This document shows positions 24,183 to 32,554 of a stretch of 41,324 nucleotides of DNA, piece after piece. Numbering within the stretch: position 1 is the stretch's first letter; each line of letters starts with the position of its first letter. Source of the stretch: Saccharothrix sp. (GTDB lineage: Bacteria > Actinomycetota > Actinomycetes > Mycobacteriales > Pseudonocardiaceae); assembly GCF_031180885.1 (NCBI RefSeq), contig NZ_JAPSLK010000050.1, positions 1 to 41,324 on the forward strand. Direction: 5' to 3'. The translations under genes and the position numbers were made by a program. Under the pieces are notes generated by a model. That model did not search any database. It saw only the letters and a list, made by a program, of their open reading frames with translations, and was not told the DNA's origin.

Positions 24183-24272
24183 CCGCCGACCCGCCGGCTC
24201 CCCGACCGCCGACCCGCCGGCTCCCCGACCGCCGACCCGCCGGCTCCCCGACCGCCGACCCGCCGGCTCCCT
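24181..24272. repeat. 23-bp tandem repeat after marR gene
   Basis: Four head-to-tail copies of a 23-bp unit (GACCGCCGACC... ending GGCTCCCC) start at 24181, 24204, 24227 and 24250. The fourth differs at its last base, and a degenerate fifth unit follows to about 24295. The first copy supplies the last two bases of the marR stop TGA. The unit is not a multiple of three and the array is non-coding on the plus strand. Confidence 0.9.
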
Positions 24273-24303
24273 GACCGCTGACTCGTCGGGGAGGGCAGCC
24301 TGT

Positions 24304-24320
24304 GGCGAGCGGGACTCGCC
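24304..24320. terminator. short inverted repeat between marR and ROK genes
   Basis: GGCGAG-CGGGA-CTCGCC is a 6-bp stem after the tandem array. It could end marR transcription or serve as a regulator site. A -10-like TACCGT for the ROK gene follows at 24365-24370. Confidence 0.3.
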
Positions 24321-24400
24321 GTGGGCGGGATCGTTGCGGGCCGTCCCGGGTGATCGCCATGACGTACCGTCGACACTCGGCTTGGATGAGGGGGGTGACG

Positions 24401-25594
24401 GTGCACCGCAAGCTGACCGTGCGCGACCTGCGCGCCGGGAACCGGGCGCGGGTGTTGCGCGCGCTGTACTTCGACCAGCCGCGCAGCAGGCAGGAACTCG
24501 CGGGGATCACCGGGTTGAGCCAGGCGTCGGTCAGCAACGTCGTCGGTGAGTTGATCAACGACGGCGTGGTGGTGGAGGCCGGTCAGGTCGACTCGGACGG
24601 TGGGCGGCCCCGGGTGCTGCTGCGGGTCAACCCGTCGTTCGCGGCCGTGGTCGGGGTGGACGTCGGGGAGACGCACGTGCTGGTCGAGGTGTTCGACCTG
24701 ACCTTGCGGCGGCTGGCGATGGCGACCTTCCCGATGGATCCCGGCGCGTACCCGGCGGACGAGGTCGCGCGTCAGGTGCTGGTGGGGTTGGCGACCTGCC
24801 TCGCCGAGGCCGGGGTGGACGACGTGCTCGGGGTCGGGGTCGGGCTGCCCGGGCTGGTGGAGGACGGGGTCGTCTACACGCAGACGGTCGGGTGGCACGG
24901 GGTGCCGTTCGAGCGGATGCTGCGCGCGGGCACCGACCTGCCGCTGTACCTCGACAACGGCGCCAACACGCTCGGGCAGGCGGAGTCCTGGTTCGGTGCC
25001 GGGCGGGGGACGGACGACGTGGTCGTCGCGTTGATCGGGTCCGGGGTCGGCGCGAGCGTCATCGCGGGCGGGGTGCCGTACCGCGGGGTGTCCGGTGGTG
25101 CGGGGGAGTGGGGGCACACGACCGTCGCGCTGGACGGGCGGGCTTGCCGGTGTGGCGGGGCCGGGTGCCTGGAGGCCTACATCGGGGCGGCGGGTGTGGT
25201 GGAGCGGTACCGGGCGCTGGAGGGCGGTGTGCCGGTCGAGCAGGAGGAGGCGTTGCGGGCGCTGGTCGGCAGCGACACGCCCGCGGCGCGCGAGGTGCTG
25301 GCGGAGACCGCGCGGTTCGCCGGGTTGGGGATAGGGAATTTGATCAACCTGTTCAACCCGTCGCGGGTGGTGCTCGGCGGGTGGGCCGGGCTGCTGCTCG
25401 GGGAGCGGTTGCTGGACACGATCCGCGCCGAGGCCGCCACGCACGCGCTGCGGCGGTCGTTCGAGCAGGTGTCGATCACGCTGTGCGAGCTGGGCCCCGA
25501 GTCGGTGGCTCTCGGGGCCGCCACGCTGCCGGTCGCCGACCTGCTGGCGTCGGGCGGGGCGAAGCGGTTCGCCGGCCGCCTCGGTCAGCGCTGA
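24401..25594 (+). CDS. ROK family transcriptional regulator / sugar kinase
   Basis: A 397-residue ROK protein with an N-terminal winged helix (RARVLRALYFDQPRSRQELAGITGLSQASVSNVVGELI), as in the NagC/XylR repressors. The kinase-like body has the phosphate-binding VGVDVGETHV, the acidic DNGAN, and the zinc motif CRCGGAGCLEAYIG. These proteins sense sugars or sugar phosphates, and some keep kinase activity. GTG 24401 is chosen because GAGGGG lies ~7 nt before it; GTG 24395 and ATG 24386 are alternatives. No sugar transporter or sugar enzyme gene adjoins it, so the regulated pathway cannot be read from context. Confidence 0.88.
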   Translation: MHRKLTVRDLRAGNRARVLRALYFDQPRSRQELAGITGLSQASVSNVVGELINDGVVVEAGQVDSDGGRPRVLLRVNPSFAAVVGVDVGETHVLVEVFDLTLRRLAMATFPMDPGAYPADEVARQVLVGLATCLAEAGVDDVLGVGVGLPGLVEDGVVYTQTVGWHGVPFERMLRAGTDLPLYLDNGANTLGQAESWFGAGRGTDDVVVALIGSGVGASVIAGGVPYRGVSGGAGEWGHTTVALDGRACRCGGAGCLEAYIGAAGVVERYRALEGGVPVEQEEALRALVGSDTPAAREVLAETARFAGLGIGNLINLFNPSRVVLGGWAGLLLGERLLDTIRAEAATHALRRSFEQVSITLCELGPESVALGAATLPVADLLASGGAKRFAGRLGQR

Positions 25595-25806
25595 CCCGGG
25601 CCGACGCGCGCAGGGGACGGCCACACCCGGCGCGGGAGAGTGGGCGGCTCCGGCCGGCGTGGAGCGGAAAGCCGCTCTGGCTCTGCGCCAACTGGAGCGG
25701 CTCTGGCCCGTGTGGAGCGAGGAGCGGCTCCAGCCAGTGCGGACCGGGAGCGGCTTGAGTCCGAGCTGGGCGGGGAGTTGCCCCGGTCGGGTTCGGCGGT
25801 CTCAGG
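25595..25806. other. convergent gap with GGAGCGGCT-type repeats
   Basis: Between the ROK gene and jetC the DNA carries at least four imperfect copies of TGGAGCGG or GGAGCGGCTC, in both orientations (about 25660-25755). GAGCGG-AAAG-CCGCTC (25662-25677) is a perfect small hairpin that could terminate transcription from either side. No gene is supported. Confidence 0.5.
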
Positions 25807-28800
25807 TCAGGGGTCGACTCGGTCCAGGGCGGCGCCGTCCCAGGTGGTTTGGGTGCAGGCCACGCCGCGGCCGTTCTTGGGGCGCAGGACGTCGTAGATG
25901 TGCATGCGCGGGATCTTGTCCGACACGCCCCAGCCGCTGGGCCACGTGATGACCCAGTCCATGTCCAGGTCCACCAGCAGGCCCAACATGCGCGCGATGG
26001 TCGGGTCGTCCAAGCGCTCGAACGCCTCGTCCAGCAGCACCAGCCGCAGCGGTGCGAAGTCGCCGGTCACCGCGTCGTAGAACGACGCCGCCGCCGCGAA
26101 CAGGGTCACGTACGAGATCAGGCGCGTCTCACCCGACGACAGCTGCCGCAGCCGCCGCTCGCGGGGGTTGCCGTCGGGGCCGGTGTCGGCGACGGTCACC
26201 GTGAACTGGTGCCAGGTCCGGTAGTCCAGCGCGCGCGACAGGATCTCCGCGTAGCTGCCGGAGTGCGAGTCCCGTTCGGCCTCGATCCGCTCGGTGAACA
26301 CCCGCCGCAGCACGGCGTCCTGCTCGGGGTCGCGGTCCGCGTAGGGCAGGCGGACGAGGGCCAGCGCGTCCCGGGTCTCCTCCTCCAGGGCCGCGGACGG
26401 CTTCCACGCCAGCTTCACGTGCACGCCCTGCGACGACCGCGCCCGCCCCAGCACCTCGTTCATCCGCCGGCACAGGTCCTCGGCCACCGCGATCTGGCCG
26501 CGCAGCCACTCGGCGAGGTCGCGGATGAGGTAGTCGGCGAAGATGTTCTGGTACCGCTCGTCGAGGAATCCTCTTTGCTCGGCCAGCTTCGCGGTCACCT
26601 GCCGGGCCGCCACCGCGACCGGGCGGGCGCCCTCCTCGCCGGTCACGGTCACCGTCAGCAGGCCCTCGTGCTGCTCGGCCGCGATGTCGTGGCTGCCCGC
26701 CAGCGCCGTCTGCAACGCCTGGAGCTTGGTGATCACCGTCGCCTCGCCGGCGCCGCGCCGGTCGGACATGGTCAGCGCCGCACGCACCGACTCGACGTCC
26801 TCCGGCACGTCCGGCAGGGCCGCCACCAGCACACCGGGCGCGGCGATGGTGGCCTTGAACTGCTCCACCGCGCGCGCCCGCGCGTCCTGCGCCGCCGCCA
26901 GCTGCTCGGCGGCGGTGTCGAGCTGGGCGGACAGCTTCGCCGCCTGCTCGCGGGCCGACGCCACCCGTTCCCGGACGCCCTTCAGCTCGTCCCGCATCTC
27001 CCGCCGGGAACGCTCCAAAGTGGACAGCTGGGTGGCGGTCTCCTTGGCCTCGCCGCCGATCGCATCGGTCAGCTCCGCCAACGCGCCCGCCTGGGTCGCG
27101 TAGTCGACGCACCGCGCCTCGGCGTCGGACTCGGCGGCCACCCGGTCCTCGACCGCCGAGTGGTACCGGTGGCCGGCGTCGGTGAGGTCGGTGAGGGTCG
27201 CGCGGCACTGGCGGCGCAGCACGTCGCCGAGGCGGTCGGCGGTGCGCTGGGCTTCGGCGGCGGCGGTCTGGGCCTGGCGCAGGCCCTCGGTGGTGGCGGG
27301 GAGGCCCGCGTCACCGGCTTGCCGGACGACCTCGGCGTGCGCCGCTTCGCCGCGGACCTGCGCGGACTCCAGTTCGGCGCGCAGTTCCGCGGCGCGCTTG
27401 GCGGCGCGGTCGGCGGACTCCTGCGCGGCCTGGAGGCGGCCGTGCTTGGCGACCAGGGTGCGGTCGGTGGGGAGGCGTTCCAAGTGCGCTTCCCACTGCT
27501 CGACGAGGTTGCGCGCGGCGGCCAGGTCGGCTTCGGCGGTGCCCAGGTCGGAGCGGAGGGCGGCGAGTTCGTCCTCCAGTTCGGCGATGCGACGGCGGCG
27601 GGCGGCTTCGCGGGCGCCGGCGCCGATGAACTCGGCCGCGTCCTTGTGCCACGAGCCGGTCAGCACACCCGCGCTCCACCGGCCGCCGGCCGTCACGGCG
27701 AGGGCACTGGAGGGGCTGCCGTCGGCGGACGACAGGGACACCGACGCCAGCAGGGACGCCACGACGTCGGCGGACACCGGCGAGCTGGGCTCCACGGCGG
27801 GCACGAGCACCGACGCGAGCGACGGCCCGGACACCGGCTCGTGCGGCACCGCGACCAGATCACCGCCCACCGGCGTCGGGACAGCGGCGTTATTCCCTGC
27901 GACGGCACCGGAGGCGGTGACCCAGGCGTTGAGCAGGCCCGACGCCTCCAGTGCCGCCTCCAGGCCGGCGCGGTCCGCCTCGGGTACCTCGGGGGCGAAG
28001 TCGACCAGTCGGTAGAACGGCGAGCCGGTCGACGGGTCGCGTTCGGCGACCGCGAACCGGTCGCGTTCCGGCACCCGGGCCGTGCCGGAGCGCAAGCCGG
28101 CCAGTTCGGCGTCCAGGGCGTCGATGGTGGCGTGCAGTTCGGCGCGTCGGGCGGTGCCGGCGTGGGCGGTGTCGCGGGCCGCCGCGACCAGCGGGCCTAC
28201 CCACTCGCGGGCGGCGGACGTGACCTTGCGGGCGGCAGAGGGGTCGACCGTGGTCGGCAGGGGTAGGTCTTCGGTGGGGCGGGCCGGGCCGGAGTCCTGC
28301 CAGGCGCGCACGTCCTCCAGCCAGGTCAGGGCGACTTCGGCGAGTTCCCGGGCCTCCTGGTTGCGCAGCGCCGCGGCCTCGGTCGCCGCCTGCTGGGCGT
28401 CCCGGGCGGTCTGGCGGAGGGTGTCCACCTTGCGCTGCCCTGCCTCCAGCTCCTCGGCCTGCTGGTGCAGGGCCAGGGCCAGGGCGCCGCGTTGGCGGGC
28501 CAGGGAGGCGATCTCGTCGGTGCGATCGGCGGCGGACAGGTCCAGATCCACCAGGGGCGGTGGCACGCGGCGTTCGATGGGCAGGGGCTCGGCTTCCGGG
28601 TCCGGCTTGGCGCGCACGGACTCCGTGCGCACCTCGGCCTCCAGCACCGGCACCCGGGGCACGTCCGGCACCAGCGCCGGGTCCAGGCCGGCCACGCGCA
28701 GGTGGTGGCGCAGGGGTTCGACCAGCTCGTCGGCCGCCGACAGGTCGTCGGCCAGGCGGCGCAGCAGGCGGAGGACGCCGTCGACCGCGCCGTCCTCCTG

Positions 28801-29862
28801 CGAGCGCTGCTTGTTCGCCATGTCCAGGGCGGCGATCGCCGAGGACCGCTTCTCCGCCACCAGCTTCTCGCGCGTCTGCAGGTCCTGGAGGTCGCGGAAC
28901 GCGGGCAACTCCTTCAGCGCCCCGATGGTCTCCTCGGCCTGCTGCTCACCGGACTCCAGCGCCTCCAGCGACGCCTCGGCGGCGGCCCGTTCGGCCAGGG
29001 TCTCGGTCAGCGACGCCGACAACTTCGCCGACGCCCGCTCCAGCTTGCGCACCGACTCCTCGGCCGCCCCCAACCGCTCCGCCGACGCCCGCAAGCCGCC
29101 GAACGCGTAGTCGGAGTAGGTCTTGAGGAACGTCCCGAGCGCCGCGTCCGCCGACGACAGCCGCACGATGTTCTCCCGGATCGACTCCAGGTCGTCGAAC
29201 GACGTCGCCAGCTGCTCCACCATCGCCTGGTCCAGCGGCGGCAGGGCGTCGGACAGGATCTGCTCCAACTGCCCCTCCAAGACCTTCAACCCGACGTCCG
29301 GGTTGCGCAGGGTCCGCTGGAGGTGCAGCAGGTCGCCGTACCGGGCGGCGGGCACGCCGTACACCGTCTCGGCGATCTTCGCCCGGAACGCGGCCTCCTC
29401 CAGCACGCAGTCCGCGCCGATCAGGTCCCGCAGCTGCGCCGGTCCCAGCGGCGTCCGCTCCGCGCCCACCAGGGTCAGGTCGTGCCCGACCCGGCGCGAG
29501 GTCACGAACCGCCACGAGTCCGTGATCGCCTGGGACGTCTTGGACGCCTTCACGCCCAACCCGCAGGTCAGGTACTCGTCGTCACCGCGCACCAGCTCGA
29601 CCCACGCGTACCCGATCCGGTTGGGACCGCCGTCGTAGTCGTCGAGCATGAGCCGGCGCAGCGACACCGTGTCGAAGCCCTTGGAGCCGACCTGCCGCAG
29701 GTCGCCGTCCAGGCACAGCGGCAGCAGCAGCTCCAGCGTGCGCGACTTGCCGGACCCGTTGGTGCCCTGGAAGATCGCGCGGCCACCGGAGAAGTCGAAC
29801 GTCTGCTCGGTGTACTGCCAGATGTTGACGATGCCGCCGCGGTGCAGCCGCCACCTGTTCAC
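25807..29862 (-). CDS. jetC: Wadjet JetC-type SMC ATPase (TIGR02680 family)
   Basis: A 1351-residue condensin-like SMC protein, the DNA-extruding motor of the MukB-like Wadjet/MksB group. Walker A is GTNGSGKS (33-40). Long Ala/Glu/Arg-rich coiled coils cover about 250-560 and 770-1000. A Ser/Ala/Pro-rich globular hinge lies between (about 610-750). The C-terminal head has signature LSSGETRLISY (about 1241) and Walker B LVLLDEAFERLDD (about 1274). GTG 29862 overlaps the jetB stop (GTGA). Wadjet systems recognise and cut small circular DNA when JetC-JetA-JetB act with the JetD nuclease. No jetD follows here: the next gene is the convergent ROK gene. Family assignment is from remembered family architecture. 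Confidence 0.88.
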   Translation of the reverse strand: MNRWRLHRGGIVNIWQYTEQTFDFSGGRAIFQGTNGSGKSRTLELLLPLCLDGDLRQVGSKGFDTVSLRRLMLDDYDGGPNRIGYAWVELVRGDDEYLTCGLGVKASKTSQAITDSWRFVTSRRVGHDLTLVGAERTPLGPAQLRDLIGADCVLEEAAFRAKIAETVYGVPAARYGDLLHLQRTLRNPDVGLKVLEGQLEQILSDALPPLDQAMVEQLATSFDDLESIRENIVRLSSADAALGTFLKTYSDYAFGGLRASAERLGAAEESVRKLERASAKLSASLTETLAERAAAEASLEALESGEQQAEETIGALKELPAFRDLQDLQTREKLVAEKRSSAIAALDMANKQRSQEDGAVDGVLRLLRRLADDLSAADELVEPLRHHLRVAGLDPALVPDVPRVPVLEAEVRTESVRAKPDPEAEPLPIERRVPPPLVDLDLSAADRTDEIASLARQRGALALALHQQAEELEAGQRKVDTLRQTARDAQQAATEAAALRNQEARELAEVALTWLEDVRAWQDSGPARPTEDLPLPTTVDPSAARKVTSAAREWVGPLVAAARDTAHAGTARRAELHATIDALDAELAGLRSGTARVPERDRFAVAERDPSTGSPFYRLVDFAPEVPEADRAGLEAALEASGLLNAWVTASGAVAGNNAAVPTPVGGDLVAVPHEPVSGPSLASVLVPAVEPSSPVSADVVASLLASVSLSSADGSPSSALAVTAGGRWSAGVLTGSWHKDAAEFIGAGAREAARRRRIAELEDELAALRSDLGTAEADLAAARNLVEQWEAHLERLPTDRTLVAKHGRLQAAQESADRAAKRAAELRAELESAQVRGEAAHAEVVRQAGDAGLPATTEGLRQAQTAAAEAQRTADRLGDVLRRQCRATLTDLTDAGHRYHSAVEDRVAAESDAEARCVDYATQAGALAELTDAIGGEAKETATQLSTLERSRREMRDELKGVRERVASAREQAAKLSAQLDTAAEQLAAAQDARARAVEQFKATIAAPGVLVAALPDVPEDVESVRAALTMSDRRGAGEATVITKLQALQTALAGSHDIAAEQHEGLLTVTVTGEEGARPVAVAARQVTAKLAEQRGFLDERYQNIFADYLIRDLAEWLRGQIAVAEDLCRRMNEVLGRARSSQGVHVKLAWKPSAALEEETRDALALVRLPYADRDPEQDAVLRRVFTERIEAERDSHSGSYAEILSRALDYRTWHQFTVTVADTGPDGNPRERRLRQLSSGETRLISYVTLFAAAASFYDAVTGDFAPLRLVLLDEAFERLDDPTIARMLGLLVDLDMDWVITWPSGWGVSDKIPRMHIYDVLRPKNGRGVACTQTTWDGAALDRVDP

Positions 29863-31025
29863 ACGCTCTCCTCATCGAACAACGACCAGCTCGGCACCTC
29901 CGGAGCCACCGGCTGCTCCACTTCACGTTCCGGGTCACCGTCGGGCTGCGGCAGCCACCGGTGGGCGGCGGCGTTGAGCAGCCAACCGTCCTCTGTGGAT
30001 ACTGCCAGGCCCATGCGGCGCAGCAGTTCCAGCACCTCGTCCGCCAACCGCTCCAGGTCGTCGGTGAACTGCTTCGACCACGCCGCCGGGTAGTCCTCGA
30101 CCAACTCGCCGCACACTTCCAGCAGCCGCTCCCGCACCACGGGGTGCCGACCGTCCGAGCGGGGTTCGTCCTCCAACAAAGCTGGCAGGGCCAGCAAAGC
30201 CAAGCGGGCCACCGTGGACGTGCCGGGGAAGTACAGGTCGGTCAGGTAGTCCTCGGGGTCGGCCGCCAGCACGCCCTCGGACCGGCTCTCGGTGTACAGC
30301 CCGAACGAGGTCTCCAGCAGCACGGACTCCTTGCGCTGGTTGCGCCGCAACCACTCCGCCTGCTCCGGCGGCAGGTCCGCGTACAGCACCACGGGGTTCT
30401 CCACGAGCTTGCGCCGCACCGCGTGCTCCACCCCGCGCGGACCGGGCCGGGCCGCCAGCTCCACCAGCCGCTCCGGCGACGACGCCTCGCCCACCGGACC
30501 GGTCAGCAACTGGCCCAGCAGGTCCGTGTCCACGGTGATCAGCGCCTCGGTCTGCATGTCGACCGTGCCCTCGGTCTCGTGCAGGACGCCCAACGACACC
30601 AGGTGCCGCAGCGCCGCCGTGAGCGCCCGCCGGTCCACGACGTCGTCGACGACCTCCAGACCCGCCTCCACCGCCGCCGCCCGCACGTCCGCGACCAGCC
30701 GGGACAACAGGGTCTGCCGACCGATGCCGATCAGCACCGCCATGGTCAGCGCCACGTACGCGTACCCGCGCGGGGACAACCCCAGCACGCCGCGCGAGTC
30801 GTCCTCGCCCGGACCGGCCTTGTACAGCCGGGCGAACCGCCGTTCCACGACCAGCCGGTAGCCCAGCAGCCGGGCGAACAGGTCCTGGAGCACGAACCGG
30901 TGCCGGTACACCAGGGCCACCAGCTCGCCGTCCGGCCCGTCGGCGCGCAGCAGGGGCCGCCGCAGCAGGGTCCGGGCGCAGCGGACCACGTTGGCGGCGT
31001 CGATGTCGGAGAGGTCGTCGAGCAT
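29859..31025 (-). CDS. jetB: Wadjet JetB-type protein (DUF2398/TIGR02678)
   Basis: A 388-residue predicted KITE-like (MukE-type) subunit that binds the kleisin. It is rich in winged-helix segments (DIDAANVVRCARTLLRRPLLRADG; LFARLLGYRLVVERRFARLYK; ALTAALRHLVSLGVLHETEG), with the family-like ARLYKAGPG and SPRGYAYVAL. ATG 31025 shares its A with the TGA of jetA (TGATG), and its own stop overlaps jetC GTG, so the three genes are coupled. A longer open frame continues upstream but is out of frame with, and antisense in character to, the true jetA reading, so it is not used. Confidence 0.87.
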   Translation of the reverse strand: MLDDLSDIDAANVVRCARTLLRRPLLRADGPDGELVALVYRHRFVLQDLFARLLGYRLVVERRFARLYKAGPGEDDSRGVLGLSPRGYAYVALTMAVLIGIGRQTLLSRLVADVRAAAVEAGLEVVDDVVDRRALTAALRHLVSLGVLHETEGTVDMQTEALITVDTDLLGQLLTGPVGEASSPERLVELAARPGPRGVEHAVRRKLVENPVVLYADLPPEQAEWLRRNQRKESVLLETSFGLYTESRSEGVLAADPEDYLTDLYFPGTSTVARLALLALPALLEDEPRSDGRHPVVRERLLEVCGELVEDYPAAWSKQFTDDLERLADEVLELLRRMGLAVSTEDGWLLNAAAHRWLPQPDGDPEREVEQPVAPEVPSWSLFDEESV

Positions 31026-32503
31026 CAGTCGAGCACCAGACTCGAGTCGTGGAGGGTCAGGGTGCCGCCGTGCGAGCGGACCACCGCCGACTGGCCGGGC
31101 GCGTGGGCCACCGTCACCCGCAGGCCGCGCACCGGGTCCGTGGCCGATCCGGAGTCGGCGGCGGTGTCCCGCTGGGCCATGGCCAGGGTCAGCAGCTCGC
31201 ACAGCACGCCCAGCGCCTCGCCGGACAGGGTCGTGGTGGCCAGTCGGGGCGCGGCGGCGGACAGCTCGGCCACCGACGCCGCGCGCCGCTCGTCGGCTTC
31301 CCGCGCCTCGGCCAGCAGTGACTGCTCGGTCATCGGGTCGTCGAGGATGCGCGAGGTCTTGCCACGGCCCGCCCGGTCGGCTCGGCTGCGCACGCTCACC
31401 GTCACGTCCACCACCGGGCCGTCGCGCCATGGGGTGCGCTCGTTGTCGCTGTCGTGCTCGGGCGCGGGGGACAGGTGCCGCGCGGAGTGCAGGCCGAACG
31501 CCGCCGCGTACAGGGTGTGCGCCTGGGACCGGGTGCCGGCGTCGAACCAGGCCGCGAGCTTGAGCAGGTCCGCGCGCCGGGACGGCAGCAGCCCGCCGCC
31601 GGACGTGGCCCGCTTCACGCTGGCCAGCAGCGACCCGATGGCCCGCGCGGTCGCCTCCCGCAGCGCGGTGACCTGGCTGGGGCGGCCGGGCCGGTCCACG
31701 AACCAGTCGGTCAGCTCCTGCCAGTCCGCGTCGGTGCGGCCGCGCGCCCGTTCCACCCGGTCGCCCAGGTCGGCGCGGCCCAGCAGGCGCAGCAGCTCGC
31801 CGCGGGCGCCGTTCAACCGGGACAGGGCGTCGGCGATGGCGGGCGTGTGCCGCAGCACGTCCTCCACGACCATCTGGATGTACTCGACGAGCAGGTTGCG
31901 GAAGCCGGAGATCTCCTCGGGCGCCAGGTGGTGCCGGGTCACGACCTGGCCCAGGTAGGCGTAGAAGTCGCGGACCGTGGCGGCCAGCTCGGCGTGCTGG
32001 AGGAACAGCGTGGTCACCTGCTCGGCCAGCACCTCGCGCGGCCGGCGGCCCTCGCTCATCAGCGCCTCGGACAGCGTGTGCCCCAACGCGCCCAGGCCGC
32101 GCTCGACGGCGGGCAGCAGCTCCCGGGACACCTCCCGCGCGCCCTCGGGCACGCGCAGCAGCTCGTCCACGTCCCGCTGCACCCGCACGGCGAGCTTGGA
32201 CACCTGGTAGCGCACGCTGCCGTGCTGGAACTCGGCGATGCTGGACGCCACCACCTCGCGCCGGCCCTGCACCAGGTTGCCCCACTCGACGAGCTGCTTG
32301 AGCCGGTTGATCACGTTCTCGATGCGCGACTCGCCCGGCTCGACCCGGCCCTCCCGCTCGGCCCCGGCCAGCGCGCCCGCGACCTCGCCCGCGGACAGGT
32401 CGGCCAGCAGCGTGGACGTGAACAGCCGCATGATCGCCAGGTAGGTGCGCTGGTGATCACGGGCGTCCAGGTACGCGTAGAGCTTCAGGCGGGCCGGTTC
32501 CAC
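31025..32503 (-). CDS. jetA: Wadjet JetA-type kleisin-like protein (DUF2397/TIGR02677)
   Basis: A 492-residue first gene of the operon, matching the DUF2397 subunit (MukF/MksF-like kleisin). The N-terminal winged helix starts ARLKLYAYLDARDHQRTYLAIMR. A helical middle includes QVTTLFLQHAELAATVRDFYAYLG and HHLAPEEISGFRNLLVEYIQMVVEDV. A C-terminal winged helix ends with the beta-hairpin GGTLTLHDSSLVLD that should bind the SMC head. GTG 32503 is chosen because TAGGGT (32511-32516) lies 7 nt upstream, as in a leaderless promoter; GTG 32512 is the alternative. It is divergent from cobD across ~50 bp. Confidence 0.87.
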   Translation of the reverse strand: MEPARLKLYAYLDARDHQRTYLAIMRLFTSTLLADLSAGEVAGALAGAEREGRVEPGESRIENVINRLKQLVEWGNLVQGRREVVASSIAEFQHGSVRYQVSKLAVRVQRDVDELLRVPEGAREVSRELLPAVERGLGALGHTLSEALMSEGRRPREVLAEQVTTLFLQHAELAATVRDFYAYLGQVVTRHHLAPEEISGFRNLLVEYIQMVVEDVLRHTPAIADALSRLNGARGELLRLLGRADLGDRVERARGRTDADWQELTDWFVDRPGRPSQVTALREATARAIGSLLASVKRATSGGGLLPSRRADLLKLAAWFDAGTRSQAHTLYAAAFGLHSARHLSPAPEHDSDNERTPWRDGPVVDVTVSVRSRADRAGRGKTSRILDDPMTEQSLLAEAREADERRAASVAELSAAAPRLATTTLSGEALGVLCELLTLAMAQRDTAADSGSATDPVRGLRVTVAHAPGQSAVVRSHGGTLTLHDSSLVLD

Positions 32504-32510
32504 GGGAGGC

Positions 32511-32516
32511 ACCCTA
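32511..32516 (-). promoter_or_regulatory. -10 box TAGGGT, leaderless start of jetA operon
   Basis: On the minus strand TAGGGT ends 7 nt before GTG 32503. It is the only TANNNT box close to the operon start and also supports that start codon over GTG 32512. Confidence 0.45.
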
Positions 32517-32542
32517 ATGCGGGGCACCGACCCCGCGCGGGA

Positions 32543-32548
32543 TACCGT
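32543..32548 (+). promoter_or_regulatory. -10 box TACCGT, leaderless start of cobD
   Basis: TACCGT ends 6 nt before GTG 32555. Together with the box at 32511-32516 it makes a compact divergent promoter pair. Confidence 0.45.
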
Positions 32549-32554
32549 GCCCCC

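Noticed and set aside
25849..28266. Plus-strand open frame of 805 codons opposite jetC
   Set aside because: Its translation is Arg/Gly/Gln/His-rich without recognisable motifs, whereas the minus strand encodes the complete SMC ATPase.
31026..32285. Upstream 5' extension of the jetB open frame
   Set aside because: It lies out of frame within jetA and its translation is Arg/Gly/Ala/Pro-rich; jetB has a coupled ATG at 31025.
31454..32554. Upstream 5' extension of the cobD open frame
   Set aside because: It is antisense to jetA and composed of repetitive Gln/Arg/Gly sequence; CobD homology begins at 32555.
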